Positions 36,701-50,648 of a DNA stretch of 64,000 nt are shown one piece after another. The position numbers and the translations under genes are program-made. Position 1 is the first letter of the stretch; each line of letters starts with the position of its first letter. The DNA is from Paramecium pentaurelia (lineage: Eukaryota > Ciliophora > Oligohymenophorea > Peniculida > Parameciidae), in contig CAJJDO010000029.1 in assembly GCA_905183005.1 (NCBI GenBank), positions 30,091 through 94,090 of the forward strand, in the 5' to 3' direction. A model generated the notes under the pieces. The model was not told where the DNA came from. It did not search any database and saw nothing but the letters and a program-made list of their open reading frames with translations.

Positions 36701-39700
36701 CATTAATTAGCCCATGTGCATTCTTCTCTTAATTTACAAGCAGCTTATGATGTCAAATTGAAACATTATTTAGTACTTGTGCATCCGTAACCAGTTGTAT
36801 AACAATCTTTATGATATTTCTAACAATCAGCATCAGTTGTAAGAGTATTTGGTGCTTCTGTACATACTCTCTTAGCACATGATCCTTTAAGAGTTCCAAC
36901 AGTTGTAGCTTTGCATGGACCATCTCTACCTAAATAAGTAGGGCATGTCTCTTCAGTTCCATTAAATGCATTACAATTCTTTCCATAATCAATACATGAA
37001 GTTCCATCAAAAACACAGAATGGATCATCAGTGGTTTTAAATGGTGGCATACCATCATTACATTCTTTATTGTTTTTACCTGAAATATCACTGCACTTTT
37101 TTTTAGTACAATTGGCTGTAACCAATGCAGTTGAAGTATTCCAACAATAATCTCTACCTGAAGTACCCAAGAATTTAGCACAAGTTGCTTAATCTCCCTT
37201 AAATGCAGTACATGATGAAGTTGCATCAACACATCCTGTACCTTTGGTTATACATCCTTTCATATAAGTAGCACATTCAGCATCTGATGTTGCTGTAGTA
37301 TTATCTGCACAAGTTCTTACTTTACATTTACTTGTGGCTGTATTTCCAGCATCTCCAGAACAATATTCATAAGTAGGATTTTTCTTATCATCTAATCCAG
37401 TATATTTTTTAAATAATTCACATTATTATTTAGTTCCACTGTATGATGTACATGGTTCTGAATTTGGAATACATCCTGTACCACGAGTGACACATCCACT
37501 TAAATAAGTATCACATTCAGAATCAGTTGTAGCGGTAACATTATCATAGCATGTTCTAATTGTACATGGTGAGGGTGTAGTAGTAGCAGTTGCAATAGGT
37601 CTACATCTATCTTTTCCTGTTGAATCTAATAAGTTATTACAAAAATCAGCTGATCCATTGTTTGAAGTACACGCTCTAGTTTATGAAACACATATAGTTC
37701 CATTTGTTTTACAAGATTTAAGATAACTTTAACAATCAAAATCTGTATAGAATACCTTATCACTACATGATCTATCTCTACATTTTGAATTAGCAGAATC
37801 CCAAGCACAAAAATCTCCTGTATCATTCTAGACTCCTTCACACCATATTTATTTAGCTGCATCATCATCACCTTATGGTGTATGATTTGCACAACTGACT
37901 TTTTTTATGCATTTATTGGAATAATAGAGACAATCTGGAGCATTATTAATACAATCTGTAGCATTTGCATCATTATCAGTACAAACTTAAGTTCTGCATT
38001 TTTTACTAGAATCCATAATGCATGGATAGCCATCAGATGATTTAACTGCTTTACATTCTGTCTCTTCTTAACCCTCTGTAGGTCCCATTTCTGCGGTACC
38101 TGATCCATCATAACTTTCACATGTATCCAATTTGACACAATTATTACCAGAAATATATGTGCATTTAAATTTTCCATCTGTCATTGTTGCACAAATAGAT
38201 GCTTAATTATCTGTAACACTATAAAGATGACACTCACTTAGTTCAGCACATTTTGTTCCTGATACGTAAGTACATAAACTATCAGCACTGACTTAATCAC
38301 AATAAACCTTCTCGTTTCCGCTTAGAGCAGGGATATCAGTACAAACTGAAGTTCTATTATAGCATGTTCCTAAGAGATAAACACATAATTTTCCATTTGC
38401 TTATTAATCACAATCCATTTAAGAGGTTGGATTTTGTATATCTTAGCAATCAAAATCTCTACATTTACTTTCACCAGATGTGAATGCACATTTGACACCT
38501 ATATCACTAATTTTACTTAAACAATAATTTGAATTTTCAGTATCATTAGTGTTTGGCAAATTTTCATAAGAATCACAATTACCACCAACAACACATTGAG
38601 TTGGAGGAGTTGAATTATATTAATCAAAAGTACAATTTTTAGTTTTATCAGATGCTTTATAAAGTTAACAATATTCTACCTTTTATGTTGGTGTCAATCC
38701 TGAATCCATAGGTATTTTACCATTATCTTCACAATCAGGACCATCTGCGACAAGTTTTTATACGTAACATTTATTATTATAGTATATACATCCATTTATG
38801 TAATTATCACAATCTCCTTAACTAGTTGGTGATGGAATATCTGCACAGGTTGCATCACTACAACTTGTTCCAGTAGTATATTTACAAAATTTAGTTCTAT
38901 CTTTGTATGATTAAGCTAAACAAAATGCAGTTTTGAATGAACTTTAAGTTGAATCACTAAAAGAATCCCAACTACCTGAAGTAGGAATTGTTATATTACA
39001 ATCTGAATTATCGGCAAGTTCACATTTAGTTTTATCAGATTTTAATCTACAATGAAAAGTGTCTTCTTTGATACTTCTACAATATTGAGATTTTTAAGTA
39101 TCTGTTGTGACTCCAACTGGAAATGTTGAGGGACAACTACCAGAAGCAACTTTAGCATAACACTTACCATTATAATATAAGCATCCCGAAAAATAAAATT
39201 CACATTATTGTTAACTTGAAGCTGAAATAATATCTGAGCAAGCAGAAATAGCATCGCATGCACTTCCTGTCTTATAAATACATTTTGTATATAATGCTTA
39301 TGGTGTTCCTAATTTTGATACATCTTTAATCAACTTCAATCCCCAACATAGTTCTTATTTTTTAATGGTAGTTAAAGTAGAATCGATTTTGTAATCACTA
39401 CAAGTTTATGATATAGTGAGACAATTTGAATCTGGTACTTTTTAACATACTCCTTTAGTTGGAAAAAGAGTTGAATCATTACAGGTTTTTGTATCTGTTT
39501 AAATATTTAATTTTTCACAACTATCTTATAAACTACATTTAGTTTCACCTGTTTTGAATGTACATGCAAGTCCTTTGTCATTTACAAATCTTCTACATTG
39601 AGCTAATTTAAGGGTATCAGTAGTATCAGTAGAAGTATAACTATAGGCACAATCTGCTTTATTTGGTAAATAACATATTGTTCCTGCTAATTTACATGTA

Positions 39701-42700
39701 TCATCAGTAGAAGTGGAGATATCCTTTTGTAAATAAGTAACGCATGATAATGAAGTATATGTGCTCAAAAATTATTCACAAGTTCTAGCAGAACACTTAG
39801 TTGCTCCTGATGTATAACCACATAATAACCCTACATTATCTTTGATACTTGTACAATAATCAAACTTTTATTAATCAGTAGTTGCTGTATCAGGTAGACT
39901 ATAACTACTACAAACTGCTGCATCAATGCATGCAGATCCAGCTTTAAAGAATCTACAAGTGGATTTATGATCAAGACAATCTTAAGCTGATTAAGGACTT
40001 GTTTTATCTGAGCATAATCTATCTTAGCAAGCATCATATTTTGTGCATGCAACTTTGGTCCAAACAGAAGAAACTTATAAACCACCACTGAAATTAGGAC
40101 AAGAAGTAACAGTTCCTGATTATTAAGAACATGATCTTGATTATCTATTAATACAACCTCCATCAGATTTAGCTATACATCCTGACATGAAAGACTCACA
40201 ATCNGGTGATGGAATATCTGCACAGGTTGCATCACTACAACTTGTTCCAGTAGTATATTTACAAAATTTAGTTCTATCTTTGTATGATTAAGCTAAACAA
40301 AATGCAGTTTTGAATGAACTTTAAGTTGAATCACTAAAAGAATCCCAACTACCTGAAGTAGGAATTGTTATATTACAATCTGAATTATCGGCAAGTTCAC
40401 ATTTAGTTTTATCAGATTTTAATCTACAATGAAAAGTGTCTTCTTTGATACTTCTACAATATTGAGATTTTTAAGTATCTGTTGTGACTCCAACTGGAAA
40501 TGTTGAGGGACAACTACCAGAAGCAACTTTAGCATAACACTTACCATTATAATATAAGCATCCCGAAAAATAAAATTCACATTATTGTTAACTTGAAGCT
40601 GAAATAATATCTGAGCAAGCAGAAATAGCATCGCATGCACTTCCTGTCTTATAAATACATTTTGTATATAATGCTTATGGTGTTCCTAATTTTGATACAT
40701 CTTTAATCAACTTCAATCCCCAACATAGTTCTTATTTTTTAATGGTAGTTAAAGTAGAATCGATTTTGTAATCACTACAAGTTTATGATATAGTGAGACA
40801 ATTTGAATCTGGTACTTTTTAACATACTCCTTTAGTTGGAAAAAGAGTTGAATCATTACAGGTTTTTGTATCTGTTTAAATATTTAATTTTTCACAACTA
40901 TCTTATAAACTACATTTAGTTTCACCTGTTTTGAATGTACATGCAAGTCCTTTGTCATTTACAAATCTTCTACATTGAGCTAATTTAAGGGTATCAGTAG
41001 TATCAGTAGAAGTATAACTATAGGCACAATCTGCTTTATTTGGTAAATAACATATTGTTCCTGCTAATTTACATGTATCATCAGTAGAAGTGGAGATATC
41101 CTTTTGTAAATAAGTAACGCATGATAATGAAGTATATGTGCTCAAAAATTATTCACAAGTTCTAGCAGAACACTTAGTTGCTCCTGATGTATAACCACAT
41201 AATAACCCTACATTATCTTTGATACTTGTACAATAATCAAACTTTTATTAATCAGTAGTTGCTGTATCAGGTAGACTATAACTACTACAAACTGCTGCAT
41301 CAATGCATGCAGATCCAGCTTTAAAGAATCTACAAGTGGATTTATGATCAAGACAATCTTAAGCTGATTAAGGACTTGTTTTATCTGAGCATAATCTATC
41401 TTAGCAAGCATCATATTTTGTGCATGCAACTTTGGTCCAAACAGAAGAAACTTATAAACCACCACTGAAATTAGGACAAGAAGTAACAGTTCCTGATTAT
41501 TAAGAACATGATCTTGATTATCTATTAATACAACCTCCATCAGATTTAGCTATACATCCTGACATGAAAGACTCACAATCTTCATCTTTTGTTGCAGTTG
41601 TATTATCAGTACAAGCTCTAACAGTACATGTAGCTGATGTAGATGTTCCAAAACAATATTTAGAACTATTACTTCCAACAATAGCAGATTCACAAAATGT
41701 TAAAACACCTGTATAACTTGCACAAGTTGTGTCGTTAGCTTTTGGATCAACACATCCTCCATTTCCATTATAGACACATCCTTCTAAAAATGAACTACAT
41801 GTACCATCATTCTAGTTTTCAGCTAATTTGCAGGTTTTTATTTTACAATAATCATTTTCAGTGGCTGTTGAACTATTGTAACATTAATTAGTTGTAAAGT
41901 TATCAATAGATCCAGTCTTATAAGCAAATATCTTATTACATGTTTCTTAAGTTCCTTTCATTGATGTACATGGAGTAGTATAATCAACACAACCCTTTCC
42001 ATTACTAATACATCCAGGTAAGAATGAAGCACAGGTAGCATTATCAGTTGCCTCTGTATTATCTGAACACTTTCTTTATACACAAGGAGTAGTATCAGTA
42101 GCTGTTGATGAATTAGTACAATAACCTGGATAACTTAAACAAGTGGATTATGTTCCTGAAAGTTTACTACATTCATATTTAGTTATACAAGCATCAACTC
42201 TATTACTAATGCATGTTGATAGTTCTGCTGCACAATTAGCATCAGTATTATAATAAGCTCCTGTTAAATCTGAGCAAGACAATTCTTTACAAGCATTGTT
42301 CAACCAACCACATTTTTTGGATACAAAGATATATAATGGATTTCCGTTTTCATCATTTTTATCAAAAGTCCTTACTCTAGCTTAATTTGCTAAACAAATT
42401 GATTTTTTCTTAAATTCACTACAGTTTGAATTACTACTACAAATAGGTTACCATGAACAATTATTAGTACCTTCACAACTTTATTATTTGACAGTCAAAT
42501 CACAAGTAGTTTATGAAACACATCCAGATCCAGTAGTAACACAATTAGTGAAAAAATTGGCACAAAGAGGATTAGTATTTAAATTGGTTGCTGCTTAAGT
42601 ACAATCTCTAGCAACACATTTGGTTCCAGTCTTCCATGTACATTTACCTTCAGATCCAACTCTTGATTAACAACTAGTAGCATCACCATCATAAGTAGTA

Positions 42701-45116
42701 CAAGATTTCAAATTAGTTTTTGTAACACATCCTTTTCCTGTAGTAACACATCCAATTTAATATTTATTACAAGCATCATCAGTAGTTGTTGTATCTGGAG
42801 CTTCATCNNNNNNNNNNNNNNNNNNNNNNNNNNNNNNNNNNNNNNNNNNNNNNNNNNNNNNNNNNNNNNNNNNNNNNNNNNNNNNNNNNNNNNNNNNNNN
42901 NNNNNNNNNNNNNNNNNNNNNNNNNNNNNNNNNNNNNNNNNNNNNNNNNNNNNNNNNNNNNNNNNNNNNNNNNNNNNNNNNNNNNNNNNNNNNNNNNNNN
43001 NNNNNNNNNNNNNNNNNNNNNNNNNNNNNNNNNNNNNNNNNNNNNNNNNNNNNNNNNNNNNNNNNNNNNNNNNNNNNNNNNNNNNNNNNNNNNNNNNNNN
43101 NNNNNNNNNNNNNNNNNNNNNNNNNNNNNNNNNNNNNNNNNNNNNNNNNNNNNNNNNNNNNNNNNNNNNNNNNNNNNNNNNNNNNNNNNNNNNNNNNNNN
43201 NNNNNNNNNNNNNNNNNNNNNNNNNNNNNNNNNNNNNNNNNNNNNNNNNNNNNNNNNNNNNNNNNNNNNNNNNNNNNNNNNNNNNNNNNNNNNNNNNNNN
43301 NNNNNNNNNNNNNNNNNNNNNNNNNNNNNNNNNNNNNNNNNNNNNNNNNNNNNNNNNNNNNNNNNNNNNNNNNNNNNNNNNNNNNNNNNNNNNNNNNNNN
43401 NNNNNNNNNNNNNNNNNNNNNNNNNNNNNNNNNNNNNNNNNNNNNNNNNNNNNNNNNNNNNNNNNNNNNNNNNNNNNNNNNNNNNNNNNNNNNNNNNNNN
43501 NNNNNNNNNNNNNNNNNNNNNNNNNNNNNNNNNNNNNNNNNNNNNNNNNNNNNNNNNNNNNNNNNNNNNNNNNNNNNNNNNNNNNNNNNNNNNNNNNNNN
43601 NNNNNNNNNNNNNNNNNNNNNNNNNNNNNNNNNNNNNNNNNNNNNNNNNNNNNNNNNNNNNNNNNNNNNNNNNNNNNNNNNNNNNNNNNNNNNNNNNNNN
43701 NNNNNNNNNNNNNNNNNNNNNNNNNNNNNNNNNNNNNNNNGCACAAAGAGGATTAGTATTTAAATTGGTTGCTGCTTAAGTACAATCTCTAGCAACACAT
43801 TTGGTTCCAGTCTTCCATGTACATTTACCTTCAGATCCAACTCTTGATTAACAACTAGTAGCATCACCATCATAAGTAGTACAAGATTTCAAATTAGTTT
43901 TTGTAACACATCCTTTTCCTGTAGTAACACATCCAATTTAATATTTATTACAAGCATCATCAGTAGTTGTTGTATCTGGAGCTTCATCGCAAAGCTTTGG
44001 TAAGCAAGAAGCTTCAGTTGTTGTACTTGTTCCTTTGCAATATCCGTCAGTACCAATATATACCGCACAAGTGGTGGCAGTGCCTTTATATGTATTACAA
44101 GCTGTTAATGCTGAAACACAATTCTTGCCATTTGTCCTACAAGTACTTTAATATTATTAACATAGTTCATCTGTATTGAATGCTCCATTTTCACATTTTC
44201 TGGCTCTACATTTAGAACCACCAGCATCACCTTCACAAACTCCATCTGATCCAATATATCCAACACAAGTAGTATTATCCCCTGAATATGTAGAACATAA
44301 TGGTTTTGTTGTTGCTAAAACACAACCTTTTCCTGTTGTTATACATCCTTTTTAATAGGCTTTACAATCATCATCAGAACTCAATGATGATGGAGCATTA
44401 ACACATTCTTTGGCCTTACAATTTGTTGTACCAGTTGCTAATTCACAATTTCCATCAGATCCAATAAAAGATTAACATGCAGCATCATCTCCTGTATAAG
44501 TAGCACATGCAGGTCTTGGTGTATTAACACAACCTAAACCTTTTGTAACACAACCAGCTAACCAGGCTGAACATTTTTCATCTGTATTTAAGCTAGTATC
44601 TGCTTCTGAACATGCATAATCTCTACAAGCTCCCGAGTTTGTATCCCATTTACATTTAAGAATTCCAGAAATACTTGGAGTTGATTCACATTGTTATTGT
44701 GTATATTCTTTGCATTCCTTAGCCTGAATACAGGCATTTCCATCACTAACACATTAATAGGATATAGCTTAGCAATCTGTTGTTGTAGTTTTAACATATG
44801 CTTGACATCCTGTAAAATGTGTGCATTTTTAGTCGACATAAGCACAACCTAATGTTTTAGCACAGTTTGTTTCTGGTTTATCAACAAGTTCACAGAAGGG
44901 TTTGAATGAACTGATTGGATCAACTGTTGTCTTTTTCTAACATTTTGCTGCTGTTGTTCCAGATGCAGCCACCCATTCACAGGCTCCTGATACAGTAATT
45001 TCTTATTCACAATCATTCTGTGATTTTAATTATCCACAATCATTACATTTATTTGAATGTTAAACTAGCTATGTTAAGACCACAGCTAATAAGCAAATGA
45101 GAATTAAATTCTTCAT
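33783..45116 (-). CDS. Paramecium-type GPI-anchored surface (immobilisation-type) antigen, giant cysteine-rich protein
   Basis: ATG at 45114-45116 opens a signal peptide (MKNLILICLLAVVLTQL). TGA at 33783-33785 follows a hydrophobic GPI-type tail (AYILSAISLGILGLMA). Between them runs a Thr/Ser/Gly-rich chain with about one Cys per ten residues, arranged in periodic units such as CTKKKCSDISGKNNK and QCRRFVNDKGLACTFKTGE. This matches the Paramecium surface antigen (PSA) domain. Three assembly artefacts (1,181 + 1,377 + 1,174 bases) interrupt it. Removing them leaves 7,602 nt, exactly 2,534 codons with matching frame at every block tested, so the real protein is 2,533 residues, near the usual 2,500-2,700. 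No introns seen. Such proteins coat cell and cilia and are expressed one at a time. The class is secure; serotype is unknown. Confidence 0.92.
34398..36744. repeat. Assembly artefact: exact 1,173-base duplication around a single n
   Basis: 34398-35570 equals 35572-36744 with n at 35571, inside the surface antigen. The 1,174-base insertion would shift the frame, whereas deleting it restores one ORF to the GPI tail. Confidence 0.9.
38828..41580. repeat. Assembly artefact: exact 1,376-base duplication around a single n
   Basis: 38828-40203 equals 40205-41580 with n at 40204, inside the surface antigen. Surface antigens do carry internal repeats, but those diverge; perfect identity ending exactly at the n argues for contig overlap. 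Confidence 0.88.
42560..43988. repeat. Assembly artefact: 933 N flanked by an exact 248-base duplication
   Basis: 42560-42807 equals 43741-43988 on either side of the N run 42808-43740. The copies overlap in the same reading frame, so the estimated gap is probably negative and no sequence is missing. Confidence 0.88.
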
Positions 45117-45564
45117 GAAAAGTATTAATAAAAGAATTTTAGTAAATTAGATATTTAAATAAAACCAAAATTAATTTTTTTAAATTTATTAAATATGCAA
45201 TATTTTGCTTCTTGAATGCTAATCAAAATTAATTTTAAGATTTAATTAACATCATTATTATTTTTATTGTTTAGAATTTTTCATAGAAACTCTTCATGTT
45301 AGCTTAAAAAATGACTTGGAGTGATAATTGTCAGTCATCTATCATCTCTGAAGATTAATATATAATAATTTAGAAAATATAATAAAAATTTAGCCTTATT
45401 GCATTTGCAAAGTTATTCTATTCGTCGACTTTAGCCTAATAAAGTTTAGAATATGTGATTCTGGATCTAAAGACATAGAATGAATATATAAGCTAACACA
45501 TCAAAAAACCAATAATTATGGCCCAAGAATATTATATATATATATATATAATCTAAGAAAAGAA
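45117..45564. promoter_or_regulatory. Divergent intergenic region upstream of the surface antigen
   Basis: The 448 bp between the antigen ATG and the plus-strand ORF at 45565 must hold the antigen's 5' flank. It contains a (TA)9 run at 45533-45550 next to the plus-strand ORF. No specific promoter element can be named. In Paramecium the upstream and 5' coding region of these genes is known to matter for mutually exclusive expression. Confidence 0.35.
45533..45550. repeat. (TA)9 microsatellite
   Basis: Eighteen bases of perfect TA repeat, ending 14 bp before the ATG at 45565. TA tracts are common in this AT-rich genome. Confidence 0.9.
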
Positions 45565-46160
45565 ATGGCAAATAAATTTCCAATAGTTGTTTTCTTAATT
45601 GTTTCCTCTTAATTGTATGGTTTTAAGAGTATCGGCTCATAGAATTAACAGAATCAGATAACTCGATAATTTTCTTATAAATACACTGATTATAAAACTG
45701 AAGAATATTTTTTAAGAATATTAACAATGATTCACAGTACAAGAATAGAGTGCGATCAGACGAAGAAATAAATGATAGTTCATTGTGTATTTTTAAATTG
45801 ATTCTAATATTGCAAAAATCAAATAAAATGAATAAATATGATTACTTGTAGGATTACAACAACAATAAATCTGTTAAGCTTTGAATACTATTTGTAAAGT
45901 AATTAGAGTTCAATCAATCATCCAATAATTGTTATTTTTATCTATATTAGAACAAAAAAAAAGAATTAATCAGATATAAAATTAATGGTTTTAGAATTAA
46001 GAATCCATTTTTTTAAGGAAATGAATAAGTTGTTAGAAATAAAACAAATAAAAAATGCTGTTGATAACATTTTATACAGTATTTGAATTCAAAAGTGCAA
46101 AAATTGAATCATTAGGATCTTAGTTTCTTAGGATAAGAGAAATAAAATGATTGATTCAAT
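45565..46160 (+). pseudogene. Small secreted-type protein, probably broken
   Basis: The first frame runs 78 codons from ATG at 45565 to TGA at 45799-45801. It starts with a signal-peptide-like segment (MANKFPIVVFLIVSSQLYGF). A second frame, one base over, then continues as convincing protein (VGLQQQQICQALNTICKVI, then MVLELRIHFFKEMNKLLEIK) to about 46090, interrupted by one TGA near 45839. A third frame extends to about 46148. No intron of normal size joins them. It may be a decayed secreted protein of about 190 residues; I do not recognise the family. Confidence 0.4.
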
Positions 46161-46327
46161 ATATCATAATAAAGGTCTAAAAATTTAAAACCAGGAAATG
46201 TTTAAAATGTAAAGTATAAATTCTTGGAAATTTTATATTACTTATAATATTGGTAGACATTTATAAATATTTATGAATTAATTCCTAAATTTTTATTAGA
46301 AAATATGTATTAATTAATTTAATTAAA

Positions 46328-46453
46328 ATGAATCCTTATTTAGGTGAAAATAAGGAGTCTTAACAAAAAGAGGATAAATATTTAGATTTGAGAACCTTTA
46401 ATAATCTAAGTATTTAAGACAAGATTAAATAAGGAAGATTAATAATAATATGA
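46328..46453 (+). CDS. Possible 41-residue ORF or first exon
   Basis: ATG at 46328 gives MNPYLGENKESQQKEDKYLD and continues in frame to TGA at 46451-46453. The composition is hydrophilic and gene-like. It may be the start of a decayed gene or chance; nothing recognisable follows. Confidence 0.2.
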
Positions 46454-47482
46454 GATCAATAACAAAAAAGATATTATTTACTAATATAATTTTTATTATT
46501 TTCTTTATATTATTAGAAATTATTATTTATAAAATTAAGGTTCGATTTAATTTTATAAAATATATAAAAACTTTGTTATTTTCATATAAGTAAAATTGAA
46601 TTTCTATTCTATTAATCAAAATTTTATGCTCAAGGATAATTTTTAAAAAGATCAATAAATTAAAGCTAGAAAAAGTCATGAAAGATAGTTCTTAAAACTA
46701 TTTTATCTTAAGTAATATTTACATATTTCAAGATTAATAAAGATCATTTATAAATCATAAATACATAAATTTAATATTCAAAACCTAATAAAATTGATAT
46801 AAATTTAGATTATTACATAAATACTTTAAAAAGTAAAATCTTAACTCAAATAAATATGTTTGATTTTGATAAATGAATAATCATTTATTAAAATTTAAGA
46901 AAATTAGGTTCCTTTATAGAGAATTTTATAGAATAAATAAAGAATCATCTGAAAAGACATTTCCCAAATATAAAATATATTTATATTTGGAATAATGTTG
47001 TTATTTTAACTTTGAAAATAAACTCTATTGTCATAAGGAATCTGTTTTAATAAATTTATCATTAAATGTTGACAATAGTCGGCTTAACTTTACTCAATAG
47101 ATAAAACTTTTCCTTTTAATGATATTTTGTTATATTTATAATAAATTATTAAATATTTAATTGCTCAAATTATAATTAGAATCAGATTATTTGCATATTT
47201 ATATATTAATCGAAAAATGAATGTATTGAATTTAACAAAATAAAGAAAGCTATTGAATGTTTAGAATCCTCTTTTTATTTATACATAAGTTAATTATTAT
47301 TTAAAATAAATTGAAGTTAGCCTTTGAAATGAACTCATCCAATGTTAAGTGTTTGAAAAAATTTATTTTTTGATAGATTATCAAAATCAGAGTAATAAAC
47401 AACCGGCTATTTATAATTATACTTTAAAATTAGATATTTTCCATCATTTAACTTATAGGAGATTTTAATTAAATTTTTTAGT
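46454..47482. other. No gene recognised
   Basis: AT-rich 5' flank of the membrane protein gene at 47483. No supported element. Confidence 0.5.
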
Positions 47483-49247
47483 ATGTCAAGAGAATCCGAA
47501 AGCTGTTCGAATTTAGCACAGAAATTAAAAGAGGAATTTCTCTATCATTTTGATATTTTTGCCCAATAACCCAATTTTACAATACTCAATCGTAGCAAAT
47601 TTCCCTCAGTCCTTGGGTTTTTAATTTCATTAATGATTGCTATGTTTGGACTCTATTTTTTTCTTACAGAAGTAGTCTCTATGGTCTCATAATCAAAGCC
47701 TGCAATCTATCAAACAGAATTATCTATATCTGAAACTGAAGTATAAATATTAACTATAATCAGCCATTTATCCTTAAAAATGATAACTTTACCTTAGCAA
47801 TATCTGTAGTGAATCGATATTCAGAGCCATTAATAGGAATTAATCGATATTTTTAATTAAATATCAGTTAATGCGAGAGATTAAGAACAAAGGATTAATA
47901 TTCTGGAAATGTTTCTGTAAAATTAAAGTAAAGATTACTGAATAATAAGTTGTACATAAGTACCAATAGAGCCATGTAATATGTCACATTTCACAACAGA
48001 TATATAGAAAGAATACTTTTCAACTATTAGAATGGGAGGGATTTAATGCATTAATAGATAATATCTAAAAGAGAATCCATTAGTATATAAAATTTTAAAT
48101 AGATTAGATTTTGTAGGGATTGATTTCCTCGAACATATTCAGATACATATTTATTTAGTTTATTGCATGTCAAAATACAAGTTTATTTCAGAGTTGTGCA
48201 TCATAATAAGAAATAGAAAGTATTTTAGAATCAGGCCATTATAATGTTTATAAAAGTGATTATCTTACTAAACTTGATCAACCTGGATAACCTTATTAAG
48301 AAATTATCACAAATGAATTTACAACTTTTTCTTTAAGCACTTCTAAGACTATTTCTTAAAAATATAGAATATTATAAACATCTACAGATGAAGGATTAAT
48401 TTGGGAATAAAATAAGGATTAATCAAATATTTAATAAAGTGAATGGAGAGAGATATCTGAATTTTATAATAATCAATATATAGTTGTTCATTATATAAGA
48501 TTAGATTACAAATAAACAAATAATATTAGAACATATGTTAAATTATAAACAATATTAGGTAAATTAGGTGGAATATTTTAGATATTTATAATGATAGTAG
48601 CTATTATATTAAGACCTATTATTGAAAACTTTATGAAATTAGAAATTGTAAATTCTCTTTTCAATTTTTCTAATTAAAATGATATTGCAAATTAATAATC
48701 TTAAAATGTTATGATGATCTTAACAGAAAGAGATATGAAGAGTTAGATAAATAAAACTGAGAAAGTACCTATATCCAAAAATTAAAATAATAAATTAAGT
48801 TAATCTAGACTTGATTCTTGGTTTATAATCTTTGGGTGTAATTAATTCAAAAAAAAATAATTTATAGTTGCCAAAAACAAAATTAATAAATATTTAGAAA
48901 TAGTTCAGATTTTAAGAAAATTATAAGATATTTAAATTCTTAAAAAGATTTTACTTACAAAAGAATAATAAATTTTATTAAAAAATCATAGAAGATAAAT
49001 AGGTAAAAATGGTTTTTGTTTTAAAAACTAAAACTAAGATTAAAATTAAATTAATAATCAAATAATAGAATTAGATAATTGTATGATCTAATAGAAAAGT
49101 AAAAGTGTCTTAGATCATCTTGGTATAAAAATACAGGATAAATTATTTTATAAAGATACTTTTAACTTATGTAATTAATTAAAAGAAATATAATTTATAA
49201 GTCATTCTGAAATCTAAGAACCTGTAGCATAAACACCAAAAACATGA
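47483..49247 (+). CDS. Two-transmembrane protein with large extracytoplasmic domain, function unknown
   Basis: Four exons encode 564 residues. Introns are 47741-47763 (23 nt, CAG end), 47928-47949 (22 nt, AAG end) and 48083-48107 (25 nt, TAG end). The spliced length of 1,695 nt is a multiple of three and ends at TGA 49245-49247. TM1 lies at about residues 42-62 (SVLGFLISLMIAMFGLYFF) and TM2 near 337-357 (GGIFQIFIMIVAIILRP). The domain between them contains the conserved-looking blocks PCNMSHFTTDIQKEYFSTI and CQNTSLFQSCASQQEIESIL. A Gln/Asn/Lys-rich cytosolic tail of about 205 residues follows. This two-TM layout with a conserved loop is common in a large unnamed ciliate family. The topology resembles that of two-TM ion channels, but I see no channel signature. 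The gene model depends on one AAG-ending intron. Confidence 0.75.
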
Positions 49248-49899
49248 TAATTATGATTATCAATATTAATTTAAATTTTATAGTCAATATTTTAAACAGC
49301 CATATTCGACAAAATTAATAATTTATATTTAACATTCAAGTTATTAAATTTATATATTATTTGAATATATCCTCTGTTGAACCATTCAAAAATGTAATTT
49401 TCAAATTATATATTGTCTCTTATACAATCAAATTAATAGTATACAGATTAATTTAACAAAAATATTTATTTTTTGGTACACTTAATAAATTAGTATTTGA
49501 ATGAATTATTAATAGGTTTATTATTGGAATAGTTCGAAAAGAATAACAATATTGTAATCAGGAAATTAAAAGCAAATAATTAGGTATTAAAATACATAAT
49601 ATTGTTTATATTCTAAATAAATTTATCTATGACATAAATCCAATAAGAAAAGGAAATTAGTCAATAATATAGAAATTCTCATATTCATTTTAAATATAAC
49701 CTAGTAAATTCAATTAAATAACAACAAAAATGCCATTCAATTATTTTTAATTAAATTTTGTGCATCTTAATTTTTACATGTTATTAAAATTTGAAAATAT
49801 TTCAATTTAAATAAGGGAATATCAAATTAATATCATTTATAAATGGAAATCTCTATAATAATAATAATTGTCTATTATTTATTAATCTTTAGAATTAAT
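49248..49899. other. No gene recognised
   Basis: AT-rich spacer between the membrane protein gene and the WD40 relic. Stops in all frames and no motif seen. Confidence 0.45.
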
Positions 49900-50626
49900 T
49901 TATATCATCTAATTCAAATGGCTAAATAAGATTCTGGTCATTAAACTTATTAAACAACAATAAAAGATCATAATTTCTTAATAATAATTAAGAAATAAAC
50001 TGTATGTTAAAAAATAGATAAGAGAATTTGTTAATAAAAGGGTAGGTTTACAAATAACCTTTTGGCAAAGGAATAATTAATGGAAATTGTTAAAATCCAT
50101 TGAAATTGATGAAGAAGTATATGGTTTAACACTGAATCAATCCTAGAATATGATTTTAGCCTGTGGAAGATTTAAATATAAATTGGTTATTAAGAAAATT
50201 ATTAATGATTGGATATTTACCAAATCATTTCATTTATTAGTAGGAGGATTTAGAATACTTTTTTATTAAGATAACAAATTTTGCATTTTAACCTTGGTGT
50301 AGAAATGCTCTATAAATTTATACTATAGATGAAAAAAATGAAATTTCTCTTATTGAAGAAGTGAAGATTAAGAATGAATAGATGAAAACTTGTGCATTGT
50401 ATTCACCTTTATAATTTTTTCAAAATAAATCAAATTTACTAAATAAAAATTAAAACTGTCTATTACTAATAATTTTAAAGGAGAATGGAGAATTAATTAA
50501 TTAGCAAACAATTTAATTAATTTTCCTTATGTTTATGGGTAATTATCAAATGATGGACATTATCTAGTAAGTTGGGAGAGAAATATAAAAAAAATTTAAA
50601 TTTGGTAATACACATAATTTTGATTA
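49900..50626 (+). pseudogene. WD40 relic, tandem paralogue of the next gene
   Basis: Blades and C-terminus are visible in three frames: SIEIDEEVYGLTLNQSQNMI (about 50100-50160), TIDEKNEISLIEEVKIKNEQ (about 50325-50385) and the end VYGQLSNDGHYLVSWERNIK (about 50530-50590). The last corresponds to GVFGRMTDDGQYLITWDD at the end of the intact gene 50983-52428. The zinc head is missing. It is a dead tandem duplicate lying directly upstream of its live relative. Confidence 0.6.
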
Positions 50627-50648
50627 ATGATACTTAATAATTATATAT

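Noticed and set aside
33986..41540. Many short ORFs on both strands, several in identical pairs
   Set aside because: They are out-of-frame shadows of, or standard-code pieces of, the single surface antigen frame. The pairs come from the false duplications.
42757..43763. ORFs of about 310-330 residues on both strands
   Set aside because: They are made of N translated as X. The N run is an assembly gap with duplicated flanks.
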